64,000 bases of DNA from Paenibacillus sp. FSL H8-0548 (GCF_038630985.1 NZ_CP152049.1:1879501-1943500), one strand, 5' to 3'; shown: positions 33,874 to 42,735, numbered from the stretch's first letter. Notes: generated from the letters alone by a model not told the origin. Numbers and translations: made by a program.

Positions 33874-35202
33874 ATGAAAGAGGGTCATTCGTTCAAAGAG
33901 TCTTATAAAAAAAGAAAAGGCTTTAGCTGGTTTGCTGTAATGGGGCTTGCGATGCTGCTTATCCTTAGTGCATGCTCTTCTTCCTCCTCTGAGAATGACA
34001 GTGCGAGCACGGGAAAGAATAGCTCGCCAGGCAGCGGAAATGCTGCAGCTGAAAACAGAGAAACAACTAAAAAGGAAATAAGCATGGACAATCGCTTGGA
34101 TTCGATCGCTGAAGTGCCGCAAAGAGAGAAGGAAGGCGGCAAACGAGGTTATCCAAATTCGGATCATAACGAACAGGCAGGCCAATTAACTGCTGGTGAA
34201 TGGGATGATTTAACCGCTTGGGAGCGATTCGGGAATTTGCTTAATTCTCAGGAAGCGGACAACAGCAAGCGATTGTGGCAATTTTGGAACTTCAATCGGC
34301 TTGAGGTGATTGTGACAGCAAACGGCAAAGCGGTGTCCGATGCAAGCGTGGAGCTTACAGCAGGCAAGAAAACGATCTGGACTGCACGCACAAATACGGA
34401 AGGCAGAGCGTACGTTTATGCTGGACTGTTTGAGCGGGATACAGCAAATCTGGGGCAATATACGGTTAAAGTACAGTCTGGACAAGAGAGCAAGACGACG
34501 CAGCAGCTTCAAATTCCGCAGCAGGGCAGCGTTAAGGTGGATTTAGGAAATAGCGGGAAGCTGTCCAATCAACTCGATATTATGTTTGTAGTGGATACGA
34601 CGGGCTCGATGGAGGATGAGCTTAATTACTTAGAGGCTGAGCTTAAGGATGTGGTAAGCAGAGTATCTGATCAGCATTCGAATCAGCTGGACATGCGAAT
34701 AAGCGCCAACTTTTATCGTGACCGAAATGATGATTATATCGTAAAGCCATATCCATTTACGTCTGACGTGAATAAGGTCATCAGTCAGTTCAGCAAGCAA
34801 GAGGCCAAAGGGGGCGGCGATTATCCTGAGGCTGTCGATCAAGCGCTGCAGGATGCGCTATTTGAGCATGACTGGAGCAAAGAGGCAAGGGCTCGGCTGC
34901 TGTTCCTTGTTCTAGATGCGCCTCCGCATGATGATGCGCAGGTGATTGATGAGATGAAGAGGCTAACTAAGGAAGCAGCGGCACAGGGCGTTCGTATTAT
35001 TCCCGTTGCCTCAAGCGGAGTTAGCGTAGACACTGAATATTTGCTGCGCTTCTTGGCAGCAGCGACAGGAGGCACTTATTTATTTTTGACGGACGACAGT
35101 GGAATTGGCAGCGGCCATCTTGAGCCGGCTGTAGGCGAATATGAGGTTAAGCTGCTGAACGATTTACTTGTTGAGGTCATTAATCGGTACGCGCAGGAGT
35201 AG
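33874..35202 (+). CDS. von Willebrand factor A domain lipoprotein
   Basis: Exported lipoprotein of 442 residues. A long basic N-terminus precedes a hydrophobic stretch and lipobox LSAC with Cys34. A Ser/Asn/Glu-rich spacer, a small carboxypeptidase-regulatory-like beta domain (about 145-215, LEVIVTANGKAVSDASVEL) and a vWA domain (about 232-440) follow. The metal-ion site reads DTTGSM, an acceptable variant of DxSxS, and AKGGGDYPEAVDQAL carries the next ligand region. Such proteins bind protein or wall partners at the surface; none is indicated here. The ATG follows AAGGGG. It stands alone with a terminator at 35214. Confidence 0.88.
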   Translation: MKEGHSFKESYKKRKGFSWFAVMGLAMLLILSACSSSSSENDSASTGKNSSPGSGNAAAENRETTKKEISMDNRLDSIAEVPQREKEGGKRGYPNSDHNEQAGQLTAGEWDDLTAWERFGNLLNSQEADNSKRLWQFWNFNRLEVIVTANGKAVSDASVELTAGKKTIWTARTNTEGRAYVYAGLFERDTANLGQYTVKVQSGQESKTTQQLQIPQQGSVKVDLGNSGKLSNQLDIMFVVDTTGSMEDELNYLEAELKDVVSRVSDQHSNQLDMRISANFYRDRNDDYIVKPYPFTSDVNKVISQFSKQEAKGGGDYPEAVDQALQDALFEHDWSKEARARLLFLVLDAPPHDDAQVIDEMKRLTKEAAAQGVRIIPVASSGVSVDTEYLLRFLAAATGGTYLFLTDDSGIGSGHLEPAVGEYEVKLLNDLLVEVINRYAQE

Positions 35203-35213
35203 CGAACAAAGAC

Positions 35214-35262
35214 AAAAGGGCAATTCCTCGGCAGCAGCAGCTGCTCGAAGAATTGCCCTTTT
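35214..35262. terminator. Bidirectional terminator
   Basis: AAAAGGGCAATTC (35214-35226) pairs with GAATTGCCCTTTT (35250-35262), with further pairing GCAGCAG/CTGCTC inside. It separates the convergent vWA lipoprotein and glutamate dehydrogenase genes. Confidence 0.9.
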
Positions 35263-35280
35263 GGTTATATGCTTAAAAGT

Positions 35281-36660
35281 CTAATAAAGCTTGCCCTGAC
35301 GATAAAGCACAGTGGATAGCTTCATTACTGCATGGTTGTAGCAGCTTTGGCGCAGAGGGAACGGATCTCCGAAGAATGTCGGCAAAATACCGTTTAACGT
35401 TGCTTGCATTTTTTCGTAAAGCATCTGGTAAACCTGCTCTTCACTGAAAAATTGCGTTTCTCTCCCTTGCAGCCACTCGAAATAGGAGACGATTACACCG
35501 CCGGCATTCGCAAGTATATCAGGGATAATGATCGTGCCTTTTGCGCTTAATACGGCATCAGCCTCGCCGGTGATAGGTGCATTCGCTCCTTCAACGATGA
35601 TACGTGCCTTGACGAGCTCGACATTATCTTGATGAACCTGCTCCTCAAGCGCTGCAAGGAACAGTACATCGACGTCTAAGTAAAGGACCTCCTCACGAGG
35701 GAGGATTTGCGCCTTCAGGTTAAGGGCGGCAAGAGCTGCCTCCTCAAACGGAAGATCGCCCTGGTGCTGAGCGGTATATTCAATCAAGGTAGGAATAGAC
35801 AGGCCATCCGGATTGTAGAGTGTCACATTCCTGTCGCTAACCGCGACGACCTTATTGTTTAAATATGAGCATTTGTAAGCCTCCAGCGCGGCGACAGAGC
35901 CGACGTTGCCAAAGCCCTGTACGGCGATCGACAACGGCTTGTCCGCGTGCGCGAGCGCGGTTTGAACGAATGGATTTATGCTGCCGGCAAGCCAGCTGCT
36001 TTGGGCTCTGAGGAAGTCGTACAGCATATAACGGAAGGTGAAATAGACGCCTTTTCCGGTAGCCTCTTTTCGGCCAAGCGAGCCGCCGTTGATGACGCTT
36101 TTGCCGGTGAAGCTGCCAAGGTAAGGGTGGCCGGGATGAATGCTTTTGTATTCGGCCATCATCCAGTCCATTTCGCGCTCGCTCGTTCCCATATCGGGAG
36201 CTGGGATATCTTTATCGGGACCCAGCACGTCACTGAAATATTGCACATATTTTTTGCAGATAAGATAAAGCTCTTTCGTGGAATAGTTGCGCGGATTAAT
36301 AATGACTCCACCCTTGCCTCCACCAAAGGGCACCTCATGCAGTGCGTTTTTGAGTGTCATAAGCGCAGCGAGATTCGTTACTTCATCCTCGCTTACGGAT
36401 TCGTGGAAACGAATGCCGCCCTTGTAAGGTCCGAGTGTATCGTTATGCTGAATTCGGTAGGCGGGAATACGGACGACATCACCATTATCAACGGTAATTC
36501 GCAAGAAGGCTTTATGTACTTTGTTAGGTGTAGATAGAATTGCTGCAAGTGAAAGAAAGGCTTGCTCTCGTGCCTTGTCCTGCAAATTTGGCAAAAAGGC
36601 ATAGTCTCCCATTAAAGCATTTAAGGATTGCTGTACGATGGCTCCTGTTTGGCTTGCCAT
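35281..36660 (-). CDS. Glu/Leu/Phe/Val dehydrogenase, probable glutamate dehydrogenase
   Basis: NAD(P)-dependent amino-acid dehydrogenase, 459 residues from the ATG at 36660, 8 bases after AGGAGG. The frame extends further upstream without such a signal. Family motifs are intact: YKGGIRFHESV, the catalytic lysine in PFGGGKGG, DMGTSEREMDWMM, and the nucleotide fold GFGNVGSVAA. The sequence APDMGT and SFTGKSVINGGSLGRKEATGKGV fit hexameric glutamate dehydrogenases of the RocG/GudB kind, so glutamate to 2-oxoglutarate is the likely reaction. At 459 residues it is longer than Bacillus RocG (about 424). It stands alone; regulation is not evident. Confidence 0.92.
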   Translation of the reverse strand: MASQTGAIVQQSLNALMGDYAFLPNLQDKAREQAFLSLAAILSTPNKVHKAFLRITVDNGDVVRIPAYRIQHNDTLGPYKGGIRFHESVSEDEVTNLAALMTLKNALHEVPFGGGKGGVIINPRNYSTKELYLICKKYVQYFSDVLGPDKDIPAPDMGTSEREMDWMMAEYKSIHPGHPYLGSFTGKSVINGGSLGRKEATGKGVYFTFRYMLYDFLRAQSSWLAGSINPFVQTALAHADKPLSIAVQGFGNVGSVAALEAYKCSYLNNKVVAVSDRNVTLYNPDGLSIPTLIEYTAQHQGDLPFEEAALAALNLKAQILPREEVLYLDVDVLFLAALEEQVHQDNVELVKARIIVEGANAPITGEADAVLSAKGTIIIPDILANAGGVIVSYFEWLQGRETQFFSEEQVYQMLYEKMQATLNGILPTFFGDPFPLRQSCYNHAVMKLSTVLYRQGKLY

Positions 36661-36849
36661 AACTAAACGACCTCCTCTGATTTCATGAAAGCGATGATAT
36701 TCACACGCAGCCTGCATTTGCATATGGATAAGCACTGATGCTGTTCGCGCATGAACCATAACTGTAACATATTGTCACCAGTAAGCCAAAATATAGCCGC
36801 GAAAAGTCGTGCTGGCCCTACGCGAATAGTGGATTAAGCACAAAGTAAG

Positions 36850-36891
36850 CAAACAACAGCTATACACATTTATGTGTGTAGCTGTTGTTTG
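36850..36891. terminator. Long perfect hairpin of unclear ownership
   Basis: CAAACAACAGCTA (36850-36862) pairs with TAGCTGTTGTTTG (36879-36891), extended by ACACA/TGTGT. It lies directly before the 96-bp repeat copy B. No gene ends nearby on either strand: the glutamate dehydrogenase gene begins 190 bases away. It may be the terminator of a lost gene or of an unannotated RNA read from the minus strand. Confidence 0.6.
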
Positions 36892-36894
36892 AAA

Positions 36895-36990
36895 ATATAG
36901 GAAAGTATATCCTTTCGCCATACGATCTCTCTATTTCTCCGGAATGAAACGCGCCGGCGCCATAAGGCCAGCGGTAGCCGTTTCACCTTG
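36895..36990 (-). repeat. 96-bp structured repeat, copy B
   Basis: This copy keeps both hairpin arms (GAAACGCGCC...GCGGTAGCCGTTTC on the plus strand) and the CACCTTG end. As in the other copies it abuts a terminator-like hairpin (36850-36891). No coding sequence ends next to it, unlike copies A, C and D; the 112-bp tandem array begins 48 bases away. Confidence 0.8.
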
Positions 36991-37038
36991 AGCTCAGCAA
37001 ATTTAACTGGAATTTTGAACCTCTGTCAAGAAAGTAGA

Positions 37039-37520
37039 CACTAATCCGAGTTACTTTGATGCTGTAAGAGCATAGGTGTGCTTACAGCGAACTTTCGACC
37101 TTACACATACGCCGAACTCACTCTGTAAGAACCTCCCGGTTCTTACAGGCCACTAATCCGAGTTACTTTGATGCTGTAAGAGCATAGGTGTGCTTACAGC
37201 GAACATTCGACCTTACACATACGCCGAACTCACTCTGTAAGAACCTCCCGGTTCTTACAGGCCACTAATCCGAGTTACTTTGATGCTGTAAGAGCATAGG
37301 CGTGCTTACAGCGAACTTTCGACCTTACTCATACGCCGAACTCACTCTGTAAGAACCTACCGGTTCTTACAGGCCACTAATCCAAGTTACTTTGATGCTG
37401 TAAGAGCATAGGTGTGCTTACAGCGAACCTTTCAACCTTACTCATACGCCGAACTCAGTCTGTAAGAACCTACCGGTTCTTACAGACCACTAATCCGAGT
37501 TACTTTGATGCTGTAAGAGC
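37039..37520. repeat. Tandem array of 112-bp hairpin units (4.3 copies)
   Basis: Units start at 37039, 37151, 37263, 37375 and 37488 with CACTAATCC; the last is cut off after 33 bases and the fourth has one extra base. Each full unit contains two 26-base hairpins: CTGTAAG...CTTACAG around AGCATAGGTGTG-type sequence, and CTGTAAGAACC with GGTTCTTACAG around TCCC or TACC. Copies differ by only a few bases, so the expansion is recent. There is no ORF and no spacer variation, so it is not a CRISPR array. Confidence 0.92.
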
Positions 37521-37807
37521 AAAATTCCATCTAAATTCATGGAAGGTGTATAGGTGAAGGTAAAACGAAGCGAGTAGCAAATGCCTGGTGAACGCGGTTG
37601 CAGCCGGATGCTTTGATTTCCTTACTTAGACCTTTTCCAATCTAGTGCACGAAGTGCAGTTTACGCGCATTGACCCTCATTTTCAGCAAATTTGATTGTA
37701 GAAAGTGCAGTGCAGCAGCAACACGACACTCTACTCGTCCGTATCCAGAACCTCATCCGCATGTCACAGAGTGCAAGGACTCGAATCCGGTTTTCACTCC
37801 ATTTACA
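37521..37807. other. Non-coding stretch after the hairpin array
   Basis: No convincing gene. A small hairpin TTCCAT/ATGGAA lies at about 37526-37543. GTGCAGT-type motifs (37655, 37698) recur in other empty regions of the window (44411-44480, 45077, 59138-59190). Open frames here are short and lack ribosome binding sites. Confidence 0.6.
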
Positions 37808-37866
37808 GAAAAAAAGGCTGACTTAAAGGATAATATTCCTATCTCTTTAAGACAGCCTCGTTTTTT
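37808..37866 (-). terminator. Terminator of the GH27 gene
   Basis: On the minus strand AGGCTGTCTTAAAGAG pairs with the segment ending CTTTAAGTCAGCCT and is followed by a run of T. It lies about 145 bases past the GH27 stop codon, with a repeat remnant in between. Confidence 0.82.
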
Positions 37867-37940
37867 AAGCTACAAGAATTTATAGGTTTTCAATGAAAAT
37901 AGGCGTAGCTGCCACTGAGAAACGAGCTTTGTTTTTGAAA

Positions 37941-37963
37941 GGCCGGCGGCGCGTTTCACCTTG
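37941..37963 (-). repeat. Remnant of the 96-bp repeat
   Basis: GGCGCGTTTCACCTTG matches the terminal part of the 96-bp family. It again lies between a minus-strand stop codon (38011) and the terminator at 37808-37866. Confidence 0.55.
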
Positions 37964-38010
37964 TGTTGCGGTCCCGAGCTCCAGCAAGGAAATACTAAGC
38001 TTTCACAGCG

Positions 38011-39300
38011 TTAAGTCAGCTTTAGCAAAATAGAGCTGTGAGGTGCTAAGGTAAACGACAGCTCATTCAAGGCACCAAGATCCTCGCGAGCCCACAAATT
38101 GCGAACCTGCGGTGCAGCGCTTAAGCCTAGCTGCTCCAAAGTAACGGTGACCGTATCGATTTGCTCCCCTGCGTTAAACAAAGCTGCATAGGTTGCACCT
38201 GCTTCATCCTGTGCGGTCCAGGCAATGCGCTCCTGCTCACGGTAGAGCTGGCGGGCACCGCGGCCGTTGCGATGCAAAGCGAGCACTTCATCGTTGGTAA
38301 GCAGGCCTAGAGTCCACTCGTCGTTGTCTCGCAGCTCGCCTCCAAACATAAGCGGTGAGCGGAAAATCGACCATAGCGTCATCATCGTGACCTGCTCGTC
38401 TTTCGTAAATCTCGTCCAGCGGTCACTTCCTCCGCCATCAACGGAGCGGATGCCAAGGTGACCGAGCGGCAGCATGTCGCAATCCGGCCATGCACCTTCA
38501 GTTAATTTAGGCGCCCACTTCTCGCAGCGCTCGAACATCTCATGCAGCAAATGCCAGAGATCCCAATAATCATCTGTCATCCGCCACATATTCGCAAGCT
38601 CCTTGAGCTCCTCCGAATGCTCCAAAGGAGCTGGTCCAGGCGACAGACTGAGCACCATTGGCCTGCCGCATTGTTCAATTGCACGGCGAATCAGTTTAAT
38701 TTCATCCAAGTGAATGCCATAAAGCCTAGAGGCAGCAATATCATCGACCTTGATGAAATCTACTCCCCAGGATGCATACAAATCGAATAAGGAATTATAG
38801 TATTGCTGTGCACCATCCTTCGAGGCGTCCACCCCGTACATGTCCGTATTCCACGGACAAATAGAGTTTGGATGAGCAATGGAGCGTGCCGTCGCTTCCG
38901 TTCCGAGCAGTTTGGTGTCGGCATGAGCCGCTTGACGCGGAATGCCCCGCATAATATGAATACCGAATTTTAGCCCCAAGGAATGGACATAATCTGCGAG
39001 AGGCTTGAAGCCCTGCCCGTTCGCAGCAGAAGGAAAACGATTGGCGGCAGGCAGCAGGCGGGAATGCTCGTCCATCTCCAGGGGCACGAAAGCGCGATAT
39101 TGCGATGAATTTGCGCCAGGCTCATACCACTGAATATCTACGACAACGTACTCCCATCCAAAGTCCTTCAAATGCTCCGCCATATAAGCGGCATTGCCTC
39201 TAACCTCTTCTTCCGTTACACTGGCGCCGTAGCAATCCCAGCTATTCCAGCCCATGGGCGGTAAAGTGGCATATTGGTGATGCTTGTGTGCTTTAGTCAT
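38011..39300 (-). CDS. GH27 alpha-galactosidase
   Basis: Glycoside hydrolase family 27 enzyme, 429 residues, no signal peptide, so cytoplasmic. It begins near PPMGWNSWDCYG, the GH27 hallmark. The nucleophile is Asp186 in FIKVDD, and the acid/base candidate is in WRMTDDYWD at 243-244. LRDNDEWTLGLLTNDEVLALH leads into the short C-terminal beta domain. Hydrolysis of terminal alpha-linked galactose (or beta-L-arabinopyranose, seen in some members) from imported sugars is expected. The AraC-type regulator gene lies 109 bases upstream on the same strand, so the two probably form a unit. It is a different family from the two GH-D paralogues at 17590 and 27952. Confidence 0.93.
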   Translation of the reverse strand: MTKAHKHHQYATLPPMGWNSWDCYGASVTEEEVRGNAAYMAEHLKDFGWEYVVVDIQWYEPGANSSQYRAFVPLEMDEHSRLLPAANRFPSAANGQGFKPLADYVHSLGLKFGIHIMRGIPRQAAHADTKLLGTEATARSIAHPNSICPWNTDMYGVDASKDGAQQYYNSLFDLYASWGVDFIKVDDIAASRLYGIHLDEIKLIRRAIEQCGRPMVLSLSPGPAPLEHSEELKELANMWRMTDDYWDLWHLLHEMFERCEKWAPKLTEGAWPDCDMLPLGHLGIRSVDGGGSDRWTRFTKDEQVTMMTLWSIFRSPLMFGGELRDNDEWTLGLLTNDEVLALHRNGRGARQLYREQERIAWTAQDEAGATYAALFNAGEQIDTVTVTLEQLGLSAAPQVRNLWAREDLGALNELSFTLAPHSSILLKLT

Positions 39301-39409
39301 TTGATTTCGTCCTCTCTGATCGTAATATTGCTCTATGCAATAATCGTAAAACGAAACAGTAGTCAGTGACTAGCACAATTTATTGCGATTGTATGTAAAA
39401 TATTGCTCT

Positions 39410-40294
39410 CTAATCGAATTGCAATCGATCGATGGATGGAAGCTCCTTCGCCAAGCGGAAATCAGCGGGAGGAAATCCAACTCGGCTTCGGAATACTTTA
39501 CTAAAGTAGCTTCCGCTTGCGAAACCTACGGCGTATGCAATCTCTTCCACGGAGAGAGGGCTTGTACGAAGCAGCTGAACCGCTCGCTCGATTCGAAGCT
39601 TTGTAACGTAGTCCATCGGTGTAATGCCTGTCGTTTGGGTAAACATTCTTGTGAAATAGTACTTGGAGAGTCCAGCGGCACCAGCAACATCATCGAGGCT
39701 CTGCAAGCGGTGAAACTCAGCCTCCATGAATGCCGCAGCCTGCTGGATCGGCTGCGGCCAGCTCTCTTTCTCCTGCTGCTGCGCGGTGCTCGATTGGAGC
39801 AGCTCCATCATCAGGCCATAAACAAGCGAAGATGCTTGATAGCTGTTGTGAATGCGATTGCTGCGAGCTTCTGTATACAAGCGCTGCAGGGTGCGTACGA
39901 CTGCGCTGGACGGCTCAAAGGATGGCGCAATCCCTATTATTTGCAGGAGCTCCTTCCAAAGCCCTTGCAAATGCTGCTGACGGATCAGTACAAAATAAAA
40001 GGTCCAATGATCACTGGAGCTTGGCAAGCAGTAGTGATGGTCACCGGGAATTTCTGCGAGAAAGGCTGTTCCTGCATGAATTTCGTGCGTTTCTGCGCCT
40101 AACCGGAAATGACCAAAGCCGGAGAGGGTATATTGAAATAAATAAAGCGGTCCGTCAATTCGTTTCATCCCATCCCAATAGTAATCTTGATCAGTTACCT
40201 CCTGACAGCCTGTTGCAAACAGCTGATAGATCGGAAGCTCAGGCGGATCTTGAAAGCGATAGCCATAAACACCATAGGGCTGCTGAACAACCAT
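39410..40294 (-). CDS. AraC-family transcriptional regulator
   Basis: One-component sugar regulator, 294 residues from the ATG at 40294, 9 bases after GGAGGTG; the frame runs up to 40312 across that site. The N-terminal half is a cupin-like ligand pocket (YTLSGFGHFRLGAETHEI, AFLAEIPGDHHYCLP). The C-terminal 100 residues are the AraC double HTH (LDDVAGAAGLSKYYFTRMF, VEEIAYAVGFASGSYFSKVFRS). It precedes the GH27 alpha-galactosidase gene and most likely activates it in response to an alpha-galactoside. No TIR-like operator is clear in the 109-base gap. Confidence 0.92.
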   Translation of the reverse strand: MVVQQPYGVYGYRFQDPPELPIYQLFATGCQEVTDQDYYWDGMKRIDGPLYLFQYTLSGFGHFRLGAETHEIHAGTAFLAEIPGDHHYCLPSSSDHWTFYFVLIRQQHLQGLWKELLQIIGIAPSFEPSSAVVRTLQRLYTEARSNRIHNSYQASSLVYGLMMELLQSSTAQQQEKESWPQPIQQAAAFMEAEFHRLQSLDDVAGAAGLSKYYFTRMFTQTTGITPMDYVTKLRIERAVQLLRTSPLSVEEIAYAVGFASGSYFSKVFRSRVGFPPADFRLAKELPSIDRLQFD

Positions 40295-40329
40295 AGAAAC
40301 GAACACCTCCATTTCATACGCGAGCTTAT

Positions 40330-40402
40330 TTATATAAGTTTAACTTAAAAAATGATCTACTCGCGAAGCGACCAAAACGTAAATTTCTAGTTCAACTTAT
40401 AT
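40330..40402. repeat. 73-bp MITE-like element, copy 1
   Basis: Ends TATATAAGTTTAACT and AGTTCAACTTATATA are inverted repeats with one mismatch. The middle carries ACTACTCGCG and CCAAAACGTAAAT-type sequence shared with 45357-45426 and 59265-59337. It lies upstream of the AraC-type gene. Confidence 0.85.
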
Positions 40403-40475
40403 ATGAACTAAATCAAGTGTTATCTTTTACGTTATCGTAACGCATAGGCTGGAATTTTGGCAAAGCAATGCAGTG

Positions 40476-40522
40476 AAAAAGGCATGCCCCCATTTGCATA
40501 AATGCAAAGGAGCACGCCTTTT
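40476..40522 (-). terminator. Terminator of the 49-residue protein gene
   Basis: AAAAGGC and GCCTTTT close a long interrupted stem with CATTTGCATAAATG at the tip. On the minus strand it is followed by TTTTTC. It follows the 96-bp repeat copy C and the small minus-strand gene at 40637. Confidence 0.7.
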
Positions 40523-40528
40523 ATTGAG

Positions 40529-40623
40529 ATATAGGAAGTATACCATTTCGTATACTTTCTCTATATTTTTGGGAATGAAACGTACTGGTGCCGCCTATGG
40601 ACGGCGACAGCCGTTTCACCTTG
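40529..40623 (-). repeat. 96-bp structured 3'-UTR repeat, copy C
   Basis: Plus-strand ends ATATAGGAAGTATACC and CCGTTTCACCTTG match the family. It starts 13 bases after the stop codon of the 49-residue minus-strand gene and is followed by a terminator. Confidence 0.82.
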
Positions 40624-40636
40624 GCGAAAGGAGAGC

Positions 40637-40786
40637 TTATTCCTCGTCCTCTGTTTGGTCGGCAGCATAAGCGATTAAGGCGACGTCGGTGCCGTAGGCT
40701 TCCGTTAACTGCTCCTCGAGCCTGCGGATCGCGTCAAGCGCGTCGCTTTGGCTGCTCAGCTCTGCAATTCGGTAATCTTTATCCAT
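40637..40786 (-). CDS. Small acidic protein, 49 residues
   Basis: Not recognised. The frame reads MDKDYRIAELSSQ, then DAIRRLEEQLTEAYG, DVALIAYAA and an acidic tail DQTEDEE. AGAGGATG lies 9 bases before the ATG. The composition (acidic, one amphipathic helix) and the 3' arrangement of repeat plus terminator, identical to that of other genes here, support a real gene. It could be a small regulator or partner protein; nothing shows which. Confidence 0.6.
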   Translation of the reverse strand: MDKDYRIAELSSQSDALDAIRRLEEQLTEAYGTDVALIAYAADQTEDEE

Positions 40787-41005
40787 TATGATTCACATCC
40801 TCTTCCATTTGTAATACTTGTATAATTGGTTTTAATGCTGCGAAATATGCGAAGATACTGTTCAGGTGTGTATTTTCATAGGAAACTTCTTGTCCTTAGA
40901 CAAGGGCGTCGACAGCCGGTTCACCTTGTTGTATAGGAAACTATATATTCTCCAAATCAGTGGAGAATGATGCTACGCGAGCATCCGGAATTAGGGGGTC
41001 TAACC
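40787..41005. other. Non-coding stretch with repeat remnants
   Basis: GGGCGTCGACAGCCGGTTCACCTTG (40905-40928 region) is a degenerate copy of the 96-bp family, followed by TATAGGAAACTAT, the same motif that precedes the 241-bp repeat copy 1. A short GGAGAATGATGC stretch follows. No gene is visible. Confidence 0.6.
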
Positions 41006-41246
41006 GCTAACGGAAACCAGAGACGCTAAAGTTCCATTTTTGGCTAGCGTCACATTTTAACGGAACAGGGAGACGCTATTACGCAGAAATGAAGCGAAAT
41101 CGGGCATGTAGGATACAAATAGAGGCGCGTGCTTCCGTTACAATCTTGAAATGAAAAATCAAGGCGATATAGCGTCTTTGGTTTCCGTTAGAAGTGTGAG
41201 CTGACGCGTCTGCGATTTCCATTTACCCGCAAGGGTGATTTTGCTC
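41006..41246. repeat. 241-bp interspersed repeat, copy 2
   Basis: Collinear with 8481-8721 and 57600-57841 with scattered substitutions. The terminal inverted arms are at 41007-41030 and 41169-41191. It ends 76 bases before the CopD-like gene, so it may lie in that gene's upstream region. Confidence 0.85.
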
Positions 41247-41322
41247 CTCGCTGCGTTGCAATTGTTCTTTTGACAACGGTCTAGTAAACTAATGCTGAAT
41301 GACATAAAGGGAAGTGACAACA

Positions 41323-42735
41323 ATGAAAAAATCCATACTTCATCATTATGCAGATCGGGCAGCCTCGAAGAGGCGGACAAGTTATTTGACAATGAGCGTA
41401 CTGCTGCTCATCCTCATAGCATTTGCTTCATTGCTCGTATTGCCAGAGGCTTCAGCTGAGCCTTTAGGTAAATATGCTGCGGTGGAGTTCGACCCCCATG
41501 AGCAGGTGGGACATCATCATTCCTCAGACAATAGCAGAGCCGAAGGCATTACGGCTGGAGAGATTTTATTTTTTGCCGCTAGAGCGCTCTACTATTTCGC
41601 ATTGATGCTTGCATCTGGAATGATGCTGTGGTCCGTTGTGATTCCAGTAGACAAAGATTCCATTGCTCGCAGATTGCTTATAAAATGGGAAGTCTATGCG
41701 ATGCGTTTGCTTCTGCTTGCTGCATTGCTATTCGTATTTACTCATATTACGCAGCTGTTGAAGGGGTATGATGGCGGCAATCCGAACGAGTGGTTCCGCT
41801 TGCTGACGGAAACGTCCACTGGACAGTCATGGCTAGCTATTCTGGTGCTGTCGCTGCTGGGCTTCGCGGTACTGCGGCTGACGGATTCATTCAAGCTTAT
41901 TTGGGCGCTGCTTCTCGCCGCAGTTGAGAGCTTCAATGGGCATATAATGGCTCTGCCAGATAATACGCTTGCCGTCGTTCTGGATTTCTTACATATTGTA
42001 TGCTCAGCCTTATGGGCAGGCGGACTTCTTCTGCTTCTGATGTTCTGGCGAGCAGAGCGCAAGGAGGCAGGCAGGTTCGCAGAGCGCTTTACTAAGATTG
42101 CTTGGATGACGATTTTAGTATTGACGGCAAGCGGCATTGGGATGGTGGTGCTTCTGCTCCCCGCCTGGCAATATCTATTTTATACAAGCTGGGGCATTAT
42201 GCTGCTTGCGAAAGGTGTGCTTGTTCTCCTCGTCGCATGTACAGGCTTTCTGCTCCATAGGCGAGCGAAGCAAGGAAAGCTGCCAAATGGCAAGCTTCTG
42301 AAGCTGGATGGCCTGCTGATGGCAATGGTGCTGATCATCGTAAGCATATTTACTTATTTGAGTCCTGTTCCGAATACGGAGCCGCTGTCTTATCACAAGA
42401 TGGGGGATAAGCTGCATTACACCATTCAAATTAAGCCAAACGGACCTGGACCAAATCGCATAAATCTCAAAATATGGCTGCCGATGCAGCTAGGGGCACC
42501 AGCTTCCGTTTCTTTGCGGCTGCAAGCAGTAGATCATCCAAATCGCCCTGCGATAGAGGTTCCTCTACGCGCGGCTAGCGGCGAGGACTATTTATCCTTT
42601 CCAGGGTTTACAGAGACGGATTACGAATCGGAGAAGGTGGAGCTCTCTACGCGCGGAAAATGGGAGGTTGAGCTTATCATTAAGGATCAGAGCGGTGCGG
42701 AGACGAAGGAGCTTATTTCATTCCGTAATGACTAA
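41323..42735 (+). CDS. CopD-like copper resistance membrane protein
   Basis: Integral membrane protein, 470 residues from the ATG at 41323 (a GTG three codons earlier overlaps the ribosome binding site). An N-terminal helix precedes an outside loop with HEQVGHHHSSDNS, a possible metal-binding His cluster. About eight helices of the CopD type follow (WSVVIPVDKDS, FLHIVCSALWAGG, GKGVLVLLVACTGF-like). The last 110 residues form an outside beta domain (LHYTIQIKPNGPGPNRINLKI). CopD proteins take part in copper uptake or tolerance. A NarL-type two-component pair follows 24 bases downstream, suggesting the protein is sensed or controlled with it. Copper as ligand is inferred. Confidence 0.85.
   Translation: MKKSILHHYADRAASKRRTSYLTMSVLLLILIAFASLLVLPEASAEPLGKYAAVEFDPHEQVGHHHSSDNSRAEGITAGEILFFAARALYYFALMLASGMMLWSVVIPVDKDSIARRLLIKWEVYAMRLLLLAALLFVFTHITQLLKGYDGGNPNEWFRLLTETSTGQSWLAILVLSLLGFAVLRLTDSFKLIWALLLAAVESFNGHIMALPDNTLAVVLDFLHIVCSALWAGGLLLLLMFWRAERKEAGRFAERFTKIAWMTILVLTASGIGMVVLLLPAWQYLFYTSWGIMLLAKGVLVLLVACTGFLLHRRAKQGKLPNGKLLKLDGLLMAMVLIIVSIFTYLSPVPNTEPLSYHKMGDKLHYTIQIKPNGPGPNRINLKIWLPMQLGAPASVSLRLQAVDHPNRPAIEVPLRAASGEDYLSFPGFTETDYESEKVELSTRGKWEVELIIKDQSGAETKELISFRND

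Noticed and set aside
37039..37520. Possible CRISPR array
   Set aside because: Units are 112 bp and identical throughout, with no variable spacers and no cas genes.
37670..37885. 71-codon plus-strand frame after the hairpin array
   Set aside because: It crosses a terminator and lacks a start signal.
38011..40294. Joint assignment of the GH27 gene to the GH-D locus at 17-30 kb
   Set aside because: It has its own AraC-type regulator and lies 8 kb away beyond unrelated genes, so a common operon is not supported.
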